Shown here in pieces: positions 9,087 to 18,583 of a stretch of 64,000 nucleotides of DNA (positions are counted from its first letter, which is position 1; each line of letters begins with the position of its first letter). A program made the position numbers and the translations under genes. The notes under the pieces are model-generated. The model was given only the letters and a program-made list of their open reading frames with translations. It ran no database searches and was not told the origin of the DNA. This DNA comes from Hymenobacter terrestris (GTDB lineage: Bacteria > Bacteroidota > Bacteroidia > Cytophagales > Hymenobacteraceae), in NCBI RefSeq assembly GCF_013377905.1, contig NZ_JABKAV010000015.1, positions 1 through 64,000 of the forward strand, given 5' to 3'.

Positions 9087-10715
9087 TTAGGCCGGCCACT
9101 GGTAGCCCACGAAATCCTCGCGCAGCTGGGTTTTGCGGATTTTGCCGGTGGCCGTGTGGGGCAGTTCCTCCACGAACTCTACGGCCTCGGGAATCCACCA
9201 ACGGGCTACTTTTCCTTCGTAAAACGCCAGAAGTTCATCGGCCGAAACCTCGTGGCTGGGTCGGCACACCACTACCAGCAGCGGCCGCTCGCTCCATTTG
9301 GGGTGAGGCCGGCCGATGACGGCGGCTTCGGCCACGGCAGGGTGGCCCACGGCCAGGTTTTCCAGCGCAATGCTCGAAATCCACTCGCCGCCCGACTTTA
9401 TCACGTCTTTGCTGCGGTCGGTTATCTGCATGAAGCCAACCGCGTCGATGGTGGCCACGTCGCCAGTGCTGAACCAGCCGTCGGTAGTCAGCTGACCGGG
9501 CGTATCGGTGCCAAAGTAGTCGGCTACCACCCAGGCACCGCGTACCAGCAAGTCGCCGAAGGCCACGCCGTCGTGGGGCAGCGTCTTGCCCGTGTCGTCC
9601 ACAATCTTCATATCCACCCCATAAATCACCCGGCCCTGCTTGGCCAGTAATTCGGCTTGCTCTGCCGCACTCAGGCTCGACTGCTGGGGCTTGAGGGTGC
9701 TGACGGTACCCAGAGGTGAGGTTTCGGTCATGCCCCAGGCGTGGCGGATTTCCACGTTCAGCTCCTCGCCGAAGGCCTTGAGCAGTGCCGGTGGGCAAGC
9801 CGCTCCGCCCACAATCATCTTGCGCAGGGTAGTGAACTGCAATTCCTTTTCGCGCATGAAGGCCAGCAGCCCGAGCCAGATGGTGGGCACGCCGGCCGAA
9901 AACGTCACGCCTTCCTGTTCGAACAGCTCGTAGAGGCTGGCCGCATCAAGCCCCGGACCGGGCAGCACCAGCTTGCAGCCCAGCATGGGTGCCAGGTACG
10001 GAATGCCCCAGGCATTGACGTGGAACATGGGCACGACGGGCAGAATCACATCCTGAGCCGAGCAGTTGAAGCAGTCGGGCAACCCGGCGGCAAAGGTGTG
10101 CAACAGTGTGGAGCGGTGCGAATAGAGCACGCCCTTGGGCTCGGCCGTAGTGCCCGAGGTGTAGCAGAGCGAGGAAGCCGTATTCTCGTCAAACTCCGGC
10201 CACTCATACACTTCGGATTCGGCCGCAAGCAAGTCTTCGTAGCAGCGCAAATTGGGTAGCGTGGTGCTCTCGGGCATATGGGCCCGATCCGTCATCAGCA
10301 CCCAGTTCCGCACGTTGGGGCAGGCGGGGGCTAGCTTCTCGGCCAGGGGCAAAAAGGTGAGGTCGAAGAAAATTGCCTGGTCCTGAGCGTGGTCGATGAT
10401 GTAGGTGAGCTGCCCGCCAAACAGGCGCGGATTTATGGTGTGGCACACGGCCCCCATGCCCGACACGGCGTAGTACAGCTCCAGGTGGCGGTAGTTGTTC
10501 CAGGCCAGTGTGCCCACGCGGTCATCGGGTTTTATGCCCAAGCGGCCCAGTACATTGGCCAGCTGCCGGCTCCGGCGGCCCAGCCCGGCGTAGGTGTAGC
10601 GGTGGAAACCGCCCTCGGCCAGCCGGCTCACAATTTCGGTGTCGGCGTGCCACTTCTCGGCGTGTTCGAGCAGCCCGGCAATGCGCAGGGGCTGGTGCAT
10701 CATGAGTCCTAGCAT
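9087..10715 (-). CDS. Medium/long-chain acyl-CoA ligase (AlkK/FadD-type, ANL family)
   Basis: The 542-residue protein has the AMP-forming ligase signature [18 protein letters not shown] around residue 183-200, the A5-type motif GMTETSP, the [12 protein letters not shown] motif and the hinge [16 protein letters not shown], and the C-terminal catalytic lysine in [12 protein letters not shown]. The opening [19 protein letters not shown] is characteristic of the AlkK-like branch. It would activate a fatty acid to its CoA thioester at the cost of ATP to AMP. No beta-oxidation genes are adjacent. Length is normal for the family. Confidence 0.92.
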   Translation of the reverse strand: MLGLMMHQPLRIAGLLEHAEKWHADTEIVSRLAEGGFHRYTYAGLGRRSRQLANVLGRLGIKPDDRVGTLAWNNYRHLELYYAVSGMGAVCHTINPRLFGGQLTYIIDHAQDQAIFFDLTFLPLAEKLAPACPNVRNWVLMTDRAHMPESTTLPNLRCYEDLLAAESEVYEWPEFDENTASSLCYTSGTTAEPKGVLYSHRSTLLHTFAAGLPDCFNCSAQDVILPVVPMFHVNAWGIPYLAPMLGCKLVLPGPGLDAASLYELFEQEGVTFSAGVPTIWLGLLAFMREKELQFTTLRKMIVGGAACPPALLKAFGEELNVEIRHAWGMTETSPLGTVSTLKPQQSSLSAAEQAELLAKQGRVIYGVDMKIVDDTGKTLPHDGVAFGDLLVRGAWVVADYFGTDTPGQLTTDGWFSTGDVATIDAVGFMQITDRSKDVIKSGGEWISSIALENLAVGHPAVAEAAVIGRPHPKWSERPLLVVVCRPSHEVSADELLAFYEGKVARWWIPEAVEFVEELPHTATGKIRKTQLREDFVGYQWPA

Positions 10716-10809
10716 CTTCGGAGGGCTTCTGTGGTGGGAGCCTTCAAGCTAGGGGTTTTCCGGCAGATTAGGGCTTGAGCGGTAGTTGGCCAACAATGCC
10801 AGTCAGAAG

Positions 10810-11469
10810 CTAAGGCAGTTTATACCACAAAGTACCACCCTCCACAAAGCCTACTACTCCGCGCTGGCGGGCGTAGTACAACCGCGACACCAGCCGGACG
10901 CCGGGTAGCGTAAGTTGTGGGTAGCTATTCTCCGCCACCAATACCTGTTGGTAGGTAGTCGGGCCGACCGTGAGCGTAGGCAACAGGCTCACACCCTGGT
11001 AATAGCGCTGGTTAATTGGCTTGCCGCCATTCACCGAATCAATGGGCAACGTTGCTTTGTAAAATCCTTCCCAACTGAGCTCCGAAAAAATCAGGCTTGG
11101 TGCCTTGCGGTCTGGGTTGTAGGAAAGTTGGAGATTCAAAAGCGGAATCCGGCTGGTAACGGAGTCAGTTCGTTGCATCCGCACTGCTATCCGCTGCACC
11201 AACACTGCCGTTTGGCGGCGAACCGGCAGTGGTATGTAAACGCTGCCCGTACTCATTTCTTCCATCACGTCAACAATCTCTGGGATTTTATACGTGCGAA
11301 TCCGGTTGTTGTGGTCGTTGCCAAAGCGCAGCACGTCTCCGGTGCGGTAGGGTTGCCAGGCCAGTTGCTCGGCCGTAAACCGATATTCCACGAGTGGCGG
11401 CTCCTCCGAAGTAAGACAGCTGGTGCAAAACATCAAGGCGCAAAGCGAGGTAAGTGTGGAAGATTTCAT
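10810..11469 (-). CDS. Hypothetical lipoprotein
   Basis: The 219-residue product opens with a short lipoprotein signal (MKSSTLTSLCALMFCTSC). The body is mixed alpha/beta with an YRFTAEQLAWQPYRTGDVLRF segment near the N-terminus. I recognise no domain. It is monocistronic, with 94 bp to the upstream end of the GH3 gene's 3' end and the acyl-CoA ligase on its other side. The sequence ends WYKLP with no C-terminal sorting signal. Confidence 0.7.
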   Translation of the reverse strand: MKSSTLTSLCALMFCTSCLTSEEPPLVEYRFTAEQLAWQPYRTGDVLRFGNDHNNRIRTYKIPEIVDVMEEMSTGSVYIPLPVRRQTAVLVQRIAVRMQRTDSVTSRIPLLNLQLSYNPDRKAPSLIFSELSWEGFYKATLPIDSVNGGKPINQRYYQGVSLLPTLTVGPTTYQQVLVAENSYPQLTLPGVRLVSRLYYARQRGVVGFVEGGTLWYKLP

Positions 11470-11562
11470 AGGAGGCTAACTTGGATAAAGATATTTTTAG
11501 CTTAGATCAGCATATGACACGCCAAGTTGCATCAGCTGATCAATTGGATAACCCGCGTATCA

Positions 11563-14500
11563 CTATTCTTCCACCGTCGTTTCCACTGGGGCCCGCCGAA
11601 TACTCTCCAGCGCCACCTGCAACACGTTGGTGCGCACATTCATGGAGGATATCTTATTGTTGCGGCGCGTCGGGTTCACGCGGTTGGTGAGCACGATGCA
11701 AATCAGCTCCTCCTTTGGGTCAACCCAGAACAGCGTGCCCGTAAAGCCGGTGTGGCCGTAGCTAGCAGGCGAGGCGCTTTTAGCCGAGTTCAGGCCCGGG
11801 TTGGTGGCGGGCCGGTCGAAGCCCAGGGCGCGGCGGTTGTCGGGGCAGAACTGGCAGCGGGTGTACTCGGCCAGGGTTTCGGACTTGATGAGCTGCTGCC
11901 CGCCGTAGCTCCCGTTCCAGGCGTAAAGCTGCACGAGCTTGGCCAAATCGTTGGCCGAGCCGAACAGGCCCGCGTGGCCCGATACGCCCCCGAGCAGGGC
12001 CGCGCCCTCGTCGTGGACTGTGCCGTGCAGCTGGCCGTGGCGAAATAGCGAATCGTACTCGGTGGGCGCAATGCGGCTCAATGGGAAGCGTCGGGTGGGG
12101 TTGAAGCCCAGTGTGGTGGCGCCCAGCGGCCCGTACAGCTCGTCGCGCACAAACTGGTCGAGCGGCTTGCTGGAAGCGGCTTTCACGAAGCGCGGATACA
12201 TAATAAACGACAGGTCGGAGTACACGTAGCCGGGCTTTTCATTCAGCGGCGAATCGGCAATGGCCTGCGTAATCAGCTCCGGAAAATCCTGGCGGACCCA
12301 CAAGCCCGGTCCGGCCGGCAGCGGGAATTGGGCCGAAGAATCGGGCCGGAAGTAACGGCGGTTCAGCTCGGCGGGCTTCGTGAGTGAAACTGTGCTGGCG
12401 GCCGGGCTCTTGCCGAAGATGGAATTAAACAGGCCGCGAGGTTTGGTGTAGTCTTTCCAGAACGGAATCCAGGACTTGAGGCGGGCCTGATGAGTGAGTA
12501 CGTCGCGCAGCTTCAGGTCTTGCTTGTTGGTGCCTTTGAACTCCGGGAACAGCTGGCCCAGCGTCATGTCGGGCGAGAATTTTCCTTCGTCTTGCAGCTT
12601 CATCAGGGCCGGCAGTGCGGCGCTTACTTTCGTGAGCGAGGCCAGATCGTAGAGGTCGTCGTTGCGGACTGGGCGGGCCGTAGGGCCGTAGGTTTGGGTG
12701 CCGTAGCTTTTGCGCAACACCACGGTGCCACGGCGGGCAATCAGCACCTCGCCGCCCGGGAAGGCTCCGGCGGCCAGCGCCCCGTTCATCACCGAGTCAA
12801 CCCGGCTTTCCAGGTCGTTACTCATACCCACGGCTTCGGGGAAGCTGTAGCGCAGCCGCGTACCGCCGGCCGTGGCCAGTCCGGCCCCGTAGCCGTAGGT
12901 GCGCGACACGGTGACCGGCAGCTGGCCGCTGGCCGAAATACCGCCGAAAATAGCCTCGGCGGCTACTTCCTGGGCGTTCTGACTTTCCTGGTAAGCCAGC
13001 ACCACGGCTCCGGCCCGGCTCAGGTCGCGCAGGCGGTCCACAGCGTAGGCCGTCCCGAATACGCTCACCACCAGCTGCTGGCCCTTGCCACCCAACTCGC
13101 GCAATAGCACGTTCATTTCGGGCGTTACGCCGAAGCCGGTGGCCGGCTGCCGGCCCAGGTTGTTCACGCCCACCAACACTGTGTTGTAAGCTTTCAGGGT
13201 TTCGCGCATCCTCGTCAGCTCGTCGAGCGAGGGCGTGGCGGGCAGCCAGAAGTGGCGCACGGGCGCGTAATCTGCCACCCGGCGCTGGAACGCGGTGGTG
13301 TCGGTGGTGCCGAGCGTGAGCGTGGCCAGCCGCAGTGTATCGAGGCGCTGCAGCGGCAGCAGGCTGTTCTGGTTGCGTAGCACCGTTAGGCTCAGCTCCG
13401 AAAGCTGCCGGCTCAGGTACTGGTCGTGGGGCGTGTTGAGGTCGGCCACGATGTTCTTCAGCTCGATGGGGTGGTAACGGTCCAAGCCCGACCACTGTTT
13501 CAGGGCCAGCACCTTGCGGCAACGGCGGTCAATTTCGGCCTGGGTAATCTGGCCCTGGGCTATGGCTTCGCGCACCATTCGCAGCGCCAGCGGAATATCC
13601 TCGCTGAACTCCAGAATATCATTGCCGGCCAACAGCGCCCGCACGTCAGCCTCACCGGCCGGGTACTTGGTCGTTACGCCCTTCATGTTCATGGCATCAG
13701 TGAAGATGATACCTTCGAAGCCCATTTTCTGGCGTAGCAGCCCTTCAATAATCGGCTTGGAAAGGGTAGAGGGTACGCCGGTGGTGTCGAGGGCCGGAAT
13801 GTTGAGGTGAGCCACCATCATGCCACCCAAGCCTTTCGCCATCAGCTCTCTAAATGGAAATAGCTCCAGCGTGTCCAGCCGCTGCCGGTCTACCCGCAGC
13901 AGTGGCAGGGCGAGGTGCGAGTCCACATCGGTGTCGCCGTGGCCCGGGAAATGTTTGGCCACCGCCAGTACGCCCGCATCCTGCATGCCTTGCATGTACT
14001 GCAGGCTCTTTTCGGTGACATTTTCGCGGCTCTCACCCCAGCTGCGGAAGCCAATAACCGGGTTCTGAGCGTTGTTGTTGATGTCGATTACGGGCGCGAA
14101 ATTGACGTGCATACCCAGCCGCTTGAACTGCGCGGCGACCTGCCGGCCCATTTGATAGATGGGCGCATTGTCCTTCAGGCCGCCCAGGCTCATCTGAAAC
14201 GGGAAGCGAACCACGCTGTCGAGGCGCATGCCCACGCCCCATTCGGCATCCATGGCCACCAGCAGCGGCACGCGGGCCTGGCTCTGATAGCGGTTCAGCA
14301 GCCGGCTCTGGCGCACGGGTCCGCCCTGAAAGAAAATCAGGCCCCCGATGCCGTAGCGCTGAATCAGAGCCGAAACTGAATCCTCATCGGCGCGAGTGCG
14401 GTTGGAGTAGGCGGCCACCATGAACAACTGGGCCACGCGCTGGTCGGGCGTGAGCGTCGTCATCACCGAATCAACCCAGCGCGAGCCAGCTAGCTGCCCG

Positions 14501-14685
14501 GCAAATGGCACGGGCTGGTTGCGCGGTGGGACCGGTTTGGTAGTGGCCGGCACTTTGGCCGGGCGAGCAACAGAGCGGCGCTGGGCCGGGGCCGTAGTGG
14601 CGGCAGTCAGCAGCGCAAGCAGGAGAGTAAACCGGCGGAGGTAAACCAAGGCGGGCAGGAATGAAGAGTGAAGGGGCGGGTTCAA
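11563..14685 (-). CDS. Glycoside hydrolase family 3 (NagZ-like) fused to a serine beta-lactamase-like domain
   Basis: The 1040-residue exported protein has a signal peptide ending TTAPAQ (about residue 35). Residues about 70-400 are a GH3 N-terminal barrel with the NagZ-type catalytic loop KHFPGHGDTDVDSH (about 244-256) and the nucleophile Asp in FTDAMNMKGV (Asp330). Residues 430-600 form the GH3 second domain. Residues about 620-1035 are a class-C beta-lactamase/penicillin-binding-like domain with SLTK (Ser683 and Lys686), a YSD variant of the YxN motif (about 829) and an HTG motif (about 985). The pairing suggests peptidoglycan recycling or remodelling: removal of N-acetylglucosamine plus cleavage or trimming of an ester or peptide. 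The combined domain order is known in Bacteroidota, but its biochemistry is not settled. Confidence 0.92.
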   Translation of the reverse strand: MNPPLHSSFLPALVYLRRFTLLLALLTAATTAPAQRRSVARPAKVPATTKPVPPRNQPVPFAGQLAGSRWVDSVMTTLTPDQRVAQLFMVAAYSNRTRADEDSVSALIQRYGIGGLIFFQGGPVRQSRLLNRYQSQARVPLLVAMDAEWGVGMRLDSVVRFPFQMSLGGLKDNAPIYQMGRQVAAQFKRLGMHVNFAPVIDINNNAQNPVIGFRSWGESRENVTEKSLQYMQGMQDAGVLAVAKHFPGHGDTDVDSHLALPLLRVDRQRLDTLELFPFRELMAKGLGGMMVAHLNIPALDTTGVPSTLSKPIIEGLLRQKMGFEGIIFTDAMNMKGVTTKYPAGEADVRALLAGNDILEFSEDIPLALRMVREAIAQGQITQAEIDRRCRKVLALKQWSGLDRYHPIELKNIVADLNTPHDQYLSRQLSELSLTVLRNQNSLLPLQRLDTLRLATLTLGTTDTTAFQRRVADYAPVRHFWLPATPSLDELTRMRETLKAYNTVLVGVNNLGRQPATGFGVTPEMNVLLRELGGKGQQLVVSVFGTAYAVDRLRDLSRAGAVVLAYQESQNAQEVAAEAIFGGISASGQLPVTVSRTYGYGAGLATAGGTRLRYSFPEAVGMSNDLESRVDSVMNGALAAGAFPGGEVLIARRGTVVLRKSYGTQTYGPTARPVRNDDLYDLASLTKVSAALPALMKLQDEGKFSPDMTLGQLFPEFKGTNKQDLKLRDVLTHQARLKSWIPFWKDYTKPRGLFNSIFGKSPAASTVSLTKPAELNRRYFRPDSSAQFPLPAGPGLWVRQDFPELITQAIADSPLNEKPGYVYSDLSFIMYPRFVKAASSKPLDQFVRDELYGPLGATTLGFNPTRRFPLSRIAPTEYDSLFRHGQLHGTVHDEGAALLGGVSGHAGLFGSANDLAKLVQLYAWNGSYGGQQLIKSETLAEYTRCQFCPDNRRALGFDRPATNPGLNSAKSASPASYGHTGFTGTLFWVDPKEELICIVLTNRVNPTRRNNKISSMNVRTNVLQVALESIRRAPVETTVEE

Positions 14686-14723
14686 TGTACGGCCTGCAGC
14701 GCGAAGGCGCGGCAGGCCGGCGC

Positions 14724-15779
14724 TTATTCCAGACGGATTGCCTGCTCGTAGAAGACGCGGTCAGCCTCGCCGCGCAGCGACATATCCAGCAGCAGCCGGC
14801 CCTCCGGAGCCCGGAAACGGAACAACGCGTAGTGCTTCTGATTGACCAGCGGCCCCACCCGTAGCGCGTTTGGCTCGCCGGTATTCTGGGTGGCCGGGTG
14901 CGTCAGGCCGCTCGATGTTACCTCCAGCACCGGTCGCGCCAACCCCGGCACTGCCAGCTCCGACACCTCGCCAATGTGCCGGTCGCCGCTGACGAGTAGT
15001 AAGCCTTTAGGTTGGGTTTCAGAAAACAGGTTGAGCAGGCGCTGACGGGCGGCCGGGAAGTTGCTCCACTTCTCGTAAGGGTGTTGTGTGGGCAGAAACT
15101 GGATGCCCGAGCCGATGATGTGCGCGTCGGCATCGGAGCCGGCCAGCTGCGCGCGCAGCCAAGCCCACTGCGCCTCGCCCAGCACGTCGCCGGTGGGGTT
15201 GGGCTGGTACACCTTTTGGGCATCGCGGTACAATGGGTCCTGGAAATACCGGTCGTCGAGCAGCAGCACTTTCACCTTTTTACCGGCCACCCGGTACTCG
15301 TAGGCGGCATAAATTCCTTCCTGACGGCGGCGTGGGCTGTCGGCGGGCTCCTCCAGAAAATCGAGGGCCAGCTGCTGATTCTGGGCTTTGAAGGGGTAGT
15401 TCTTGTCGCCGTCGTTGCGGCCGTAATCGTGGTCGTCCCAGGTGCCGATGATGCGCGTGCCCTGCTCGCGTAGCTGGCGGTAGCCGGGGTTGTTGAACTG
15501 GGTGGCGTACTTGGCCCGCAGCACCGCCGGGTCGTCGGAGTCGCCGTAGATGTTGTCGCCCAGCCACATCCATACATCAGGCTGGTCGCGGGCAATGTCG
15601 GCCCACAGCGGCTGGGGCAGATTTTGGCGGCTGCAAGAGCCAAAGGCAATCCGCAGTTCAGCTCCAGACTCGGCCGGAGCAGCCGAAGTAGTAGCAACAG
15701 GAATAGTAGCCAGCGGAGCCTTGGGCGAGCAAGCGCCTAGCAGACCCAGCAAAATCAAGCAATGGAGAAGCAGTTTCAT
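14724..15779 (-). CDS. PhoD-like alkaline phosphatase family lipoprotein
   Basis: The start at MKLLLHCLILL gives a lipoprotein signal ending LLGAC. The 351-residue product has the metallophosphoesterase pattern of the PhoD family: IAFGSCSRQN, WMWLGDNIYGD, GTWDDHDYGRNDGD, LLLDDRYFQDP and a late SGDRHIGEVSEL with the metal-binding His. Such enzymes hydrolyse phosphodiesters or phosphomonoesters outside the cytoplasm with bound metal. An ATG further upstream at 15806 is in frame but precedes the signal by nine residues. A CATCTTTG box, one mismatch from the -7 consensus, ends four bases before the chosen ATG and supports this start. Confidence 0.88.
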   Translation of the reverse strand: MKLLLHCLILLGLLGACSPKAPLATIPVATTSAAPAESGAELRIAFGSCSRQNLPQPLWADIARDQPDVWMWLGDNIYGDSDDPAVLRAKYATQFNNPGYRQLREQGTRIIGTWDDHDYGRNDGDKNYPFKAQNQQLALDFLEEPADSPRRRQEGIYAAYEYRVAGKKVKVLLLDDRYFQDPLYRDAQKVYQPNPTGDVLGEAQWAWLRAQLAGSDADAHIIGSGIQFLPTQHPYEKWSNFPAARQRLLNLFSETQPKGLLLVSGDRHIGEVSELAVPGLARPVLEVTSSGLTHPATQNTGEPNALRVGPLVNQKHYALFRFRAPEGRLLLDMSLRGEADRVFYEQAIRLE

Positions 15780-15783
15780 GCCC

Positions 15784-15791
15784 CAAAGATG
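15784..15791 (-). promoter_or_regulatory. Near-consensus -7 box four bases before the PhoD-like gene
   Basis: Read on the minus strand this is CATCTTTG, one mismatch from TAnnTTTG, and it ends four bases before the ATG at 15779. The spacing equals that at clpS and cca. Confidence 0.4.
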
Positions 15792-15853
15792 ACTCCCAAG
15801 GCCCAAAGCTGCGCCGCTCAGTTACTTTTAGCGCGCTGGCCGGTTACTTTCTC

Positions 15854-15994
15854 ATGCCTGAAAACCCTGAGCCGCGCCGCGCCTACCATTCCAACAGTGA
15901 CATCCGCCTGTTCAAATTCATCGGCATTGGCCTGGGCTGCGCTTTCCTAACCGGTCTGGTGCTGATGGGGCTGGTGCTGTATTTCAGCTTGTGA
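15854..15994 (+). CDS. Small single-pass membrane protein
   Basis: An open frame of 46 codons runs from ATG at 15854 to TGA at 15992-15994. The product has a charged, proline-containing N-terminus (MPENPEPRRAYHSNSDIR), then one continuous hydrophobic segment (about residues 22-45, IGIGLGCAFLTGLVLMG) ending FSL. A TACTTTTA box lies 23 bases upstream at 15823-15830, one base away from the -7 consensus. It is divergent from the PhoD-like gene and followed by a palindromic repeat. The composition matches a genuine short transmembrane protein rather than random sequence. The function is unknown. Confidence 0.6.
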   Translation: MPENPEPRRAYHSNSDIRLFKFIGIGLGCAFLTGLVLMGLVLYFSL

Positions 15995-16012
15995 AAGTAG
16001 AGTTCATGACCA

Positions 16013-16119
16013 AAAAAACGTCATTCAGAGCGAAGCGAAGAATCTCGCGTGCTACAGTATTCCTCACAATAAGGGGTTAGTGTGCGAGATTCTTCGTTTC
16101 GCTCTGAATGACGTTTTTT
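16013..16119. repeat. Palindromic intergenic repeat (GAATCTCGC family), copy 1
   Basis: Arms of about 35 bases pair nearly perfectly: AACGTCATTCAGAGCGAAGC followed by GAAGAATCTCGC on the left, and its complement on the right ending in GACGTTTTTT. The flanking A and T tracts let it act as a bidirectional terminator between the small membrane gene and the convergent gene at 16130. A close copy is at 26774-26877. Confidence 0.85.
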
Positions 16120-16129
16120 AAGCTAACCG

Positions 16130-17383
16130 CTAGCGCCGGGCGGGCTTGCGGTTCTGGCCTTTCACCATTGAGCCGAAAGCGCCCTTCTTCTCGAAAGCGG
16201 ATACTACCTCATCCTCCGCTGGGGTACGCTTAACCACCGGGTTGTTGGCCCAGAACTCGGGGTCGTAAGGCTTGGCCCGGATGGCGTCCAGGTCACGGTC
16301 GTTGAGGCTGGCCTGGGCATACGGCAGGCGCGGGTTGGTAGTGCTCTGGTTGTAGAAGTAGGTGAACGACGTCACCTTAACGGCCAGCGGCTCCTTGCCC
16401 GGCTCAGTCAGGTCAGTCGTCAGGTCCATTTTCATCAGCTCCAGCGGGGCCACACCGGCCGCGCCGCCGGGCTTAAAGGTCATTTCGATGGTGAGCTTGG
16501 CATTGGTGAATTTCTGGCGCGGGTTGCTGGTGCTGCCCGTGAAGCTGGGCTGTACCACCCGGTAGCGCACCACCTGGTTGGTTTCCAGGTCAATCCAGAC
16601 GGTGCCCTGGGCCTGGTAGGCCAGCTCGGGCCGGGTTTCGAAACCGATTTCAGCAACCCCACCAGTCGAGTCTTCGCCCACAATGCCTTTCAGTTCCAGC
16701 AGGTAGTTTTTCTCCACGTTGGGGCTGAACAGCGCCAGCGAAGTGGTGCTGTCCTGCCGGATGTCGAAGAGGCCGTAGCGGCGGGTGTACACCGAAAAGT
16801 TGTTCAGGCTGATAGGCGCCTGCACGCCGGCATAGCGGCCCTGGGCCAGCGTGGTCCCCTCGATGCGGGCCGGGTTGGATTTCACGTTCCAGACTACCTC
16901 CTGCAGCTCGGTGGGCTCATCGTCGATGCGCGTAATCTGGCGGTAAAAGGCGCGGCCGTAGTAGCTGCGGCGGTAGTTGCGCGCCAGGTTGCGGAAAGCC
17001 CTGTCTACGAGCTGGAACGGGTAACTGGCCACTTTCACTTCGGGCAGCACTACGGAAGCCGGAGCCAGCGTAATGTTCAGCAGTTCGCCACCCGCCGCTA
17101 CGCGCACCGTGTCGCGCACGTGGCTCAACTCCGATACCAGCAGCTGGGCCGGTAACTCCTTCACAACGAGCGTAAACTCGCCCTCTAGGTTGGTGGTGGT
17201 GCCGTTGGTAGTGCCCAACACGGCAATGCTGGCGAAGGGCAGTACTTCCTGGGTTTCCCGGTCGCGCACCACGCCCCGCAGCTGCACCTGCGCCTGACCA
17301 AGGTGGGCGAGGCCCAGCAAAACCAGCAGAAGAGAGAGAAAACGAACGGCAGACGGCGAATAGCGAAGAGTTGGCATATGCAT
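16130..17383 (-). CDS. Exported protein with carboxypeptidase-regulatory-like domain
   Basis: The 417-residue product has a signal peptide ending LGQAQ and a beta-sandwich carboxypeptidase-regulatory-like domain at about residues 35-110 (LRGVVRDRETQEVLPFASIA, then GTTNGTTTNLEGEF). The remainder has a QLVDRAFRNLARNYRRSYYGRAFYRQITR segment and beta-rich sequence with repeated Thr/Lys strands, as in Bacteroidota envelope proteins of the DUF5686-adjacent kind, and ends with a basic tail. Two in-frame ATGs lie two codons apart (17383 and 17377) and I cannot choose between them. A TACTTTTA box at 17460-17467 on this strand could be the promoter. The function is unknown. Confidence 0.8.
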   Translation of the reverse strand: MHMPTLRYSPSAVRFLSLLLVLLGLAHLGQAQVQLRGVVRDRETQEVLPFASIAVLGTTNGTTTNLEGEFTLVVKELPAQLLVSELSHVRDTVRVAAGGELLNITLAPASVVLPEVKVASYPFQLVDRAFRNLARNYRRSYYGRAFYRQITRIDDEPTELQEVVWNVKSNPARIEGTTLAQGRYAGVQAPISLNNFSVYTRRYGLFDIRQDSTTSLALFSPNVEKNYLLELKGIVGEDSTGGVAEIGFETRPELAYQAQGTVWIDLETNQVVRYRVVQPSFTGSTSNPRQKFTNAKLTIEMTFKPGGAAGVAPLELMKMDLTTDLTEPGKEPLAVKVTSFTYFYNQSTTNPRLPYAQASLNDRDLDAIRAKPYDPEFWANNPVVKRTPAEDEVVSAFEKKGAFGSMVKGQNRKPARR

Positions 17384-17656
17384 CAGAAGGCGAGAAGCCG
17401 CGGGACGGCGGCCAGAAAAGAGGTAACGCGGGCCGCTCCCAAAACCGTGCCCGAGCGCGTAAAAGTACGGCCAAAACCGAACCTAGACCGGCAATTGCAG
17501 TTAAGCCTTGGTATATTGGAGCAGTATCTGCTGCTGGTTACTCGTTTTTTGAGGAAGATCTTTCCAGCGTATTAGACGAAGAGTTTTGCCTCGGAAACGA
17601 ACCAATCGGCCCCGAAAAACGAATAACTAACTATTGAAAACGAAAGCCTCCTTCCT

Positions 17657-18406
17657 ATGATCAAGCGTGATTTCCTCAAAACCGGCCTGCTCACTGCCCT
17701 CGGAGCCATAGTAAGCCCTGCCCTGCTGGCCGCCGCCCACGACGAGAAGCTGTTGCGCCAAGCCCGCGCTACCCCCATTGCCGACGGCCCCTTTACGCTG
17801 CCTGCGCTGCCCTACGCCTTCAATGGCTTGGAGCCCCACATCGACGCCCGGACGATGGAAATCCACCACGACGCCCACCACAAGGGCTACGTGAGCAAGC
17901 TGAACGCGGCCGTAATGGGCACGCCGGCCGAAAAACTGAGCATGGCTGACTTGCTGGCTTCCATGAGCAAGCAGAGTGAAGCCGTGCGCAACAACGCCGG
18001 CGGCCACTGGAACCACTCGTTCTTCTGGCTGACCATGACCCCCAAAGGTGGCGGGCAGCCTACCGGTACCCTCAAAGCCGCCATCGACAAAGACTTCGGC
18101 TCCTTCGATAAGTTCAGCGAGGAGTTCACCAAAGTGGCCAGTTCGCGCTTCGGCTCGGGCTGGGCTTGGCTGATAGTGGACAGGAAAACCGGCAAGCTGG
18201 CCGTCACCTCGACTCCCAACCAGGACAATCCGCTCATGGACCTGCCCGGCAACCAGCGCGGCCTGCCCATAGTCGGCCTCGATGTTTGGGAGCACGCCTA
18301 TTACCTCAAGCACCAAAACAAGCGCCCCGACTACATCAAAAATTTCTGGAACGTTGTCAACTGGCCCGAAGCCGGCCGCCTATACGACGCTGCCAAAAAA
18401 GGCTGA
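17657..18406 (+). CDS. Exported Mn/Fe superoxide dismutase
   Basis: The 249-residue product has an N-terminal export signal ([20 protein letters not shown], then PALLAAA) that resembles a Tat signal with KR in place of RR. The enzyme domain follows: metal ligands are visible in [23 protein letters not shown] and [12 protein letters not shown]. The segment [11 protein letters not shown], with its Gln, is typical of manganese-type enzymes. It converts superoxide to oxygen and hydrogen peroxide, and an export signal places this copy outside the cytoplasm. It is followed by a strong terminator at 18421. Confidence 0.93.
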   Translation: MIKRDFLKTGLLTALGAIVSPALLAAAHDEKLLRQARATPIADGPFTLPALPYAFNGLEPHIDARTMEIHHDAHHKGYVSKLNAAVMGTPAEKLSMADLLASMSKQSEAVRNNAGGHWNHSFFWLTMTPKGGGQPTGTLKAAIDKDFGSFDKFSEEFTKVASSRFGSGWAWLIVDRKTGKLAVTSTPNQDNPLMDLPGNQRGLPIVGLDVWEHAYYLKHQNKRPDYIKNFWNVVNWPEAGRLYDAAKKG

Positions 18407-18420
18407 GTAGGCTGAAAGCT

Positions 18421-18490
18421 GAAGAGAAAAAGGCTGGGCCGCTGAACGCTACCATTAGGTTCGTTCAGCGGTCCAGCCTTTTTCTCTTCG
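18421..18490 (+). terminator. Intrinsic terminator after the superoxide dismutase gene
   Basis: A long stem (GAGAAAAAGGCTGGGCCGCT, then GAACG, pairing with CGTTCAGCGGTCCAGCCTTTTTCTC) with a small loop ends in a T-rich arm. It can work in both directions. Confidence 0.85.
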
Positions 18491-18583
18491 TATTGAAAAT
18501 AAAGAATTCCCCACCTAAGCTGCAGCTTCGCGCTACATGCTCGCGGCCTCTTTTACGTAAGTAGTATTGATGTAAGGCAGCTT

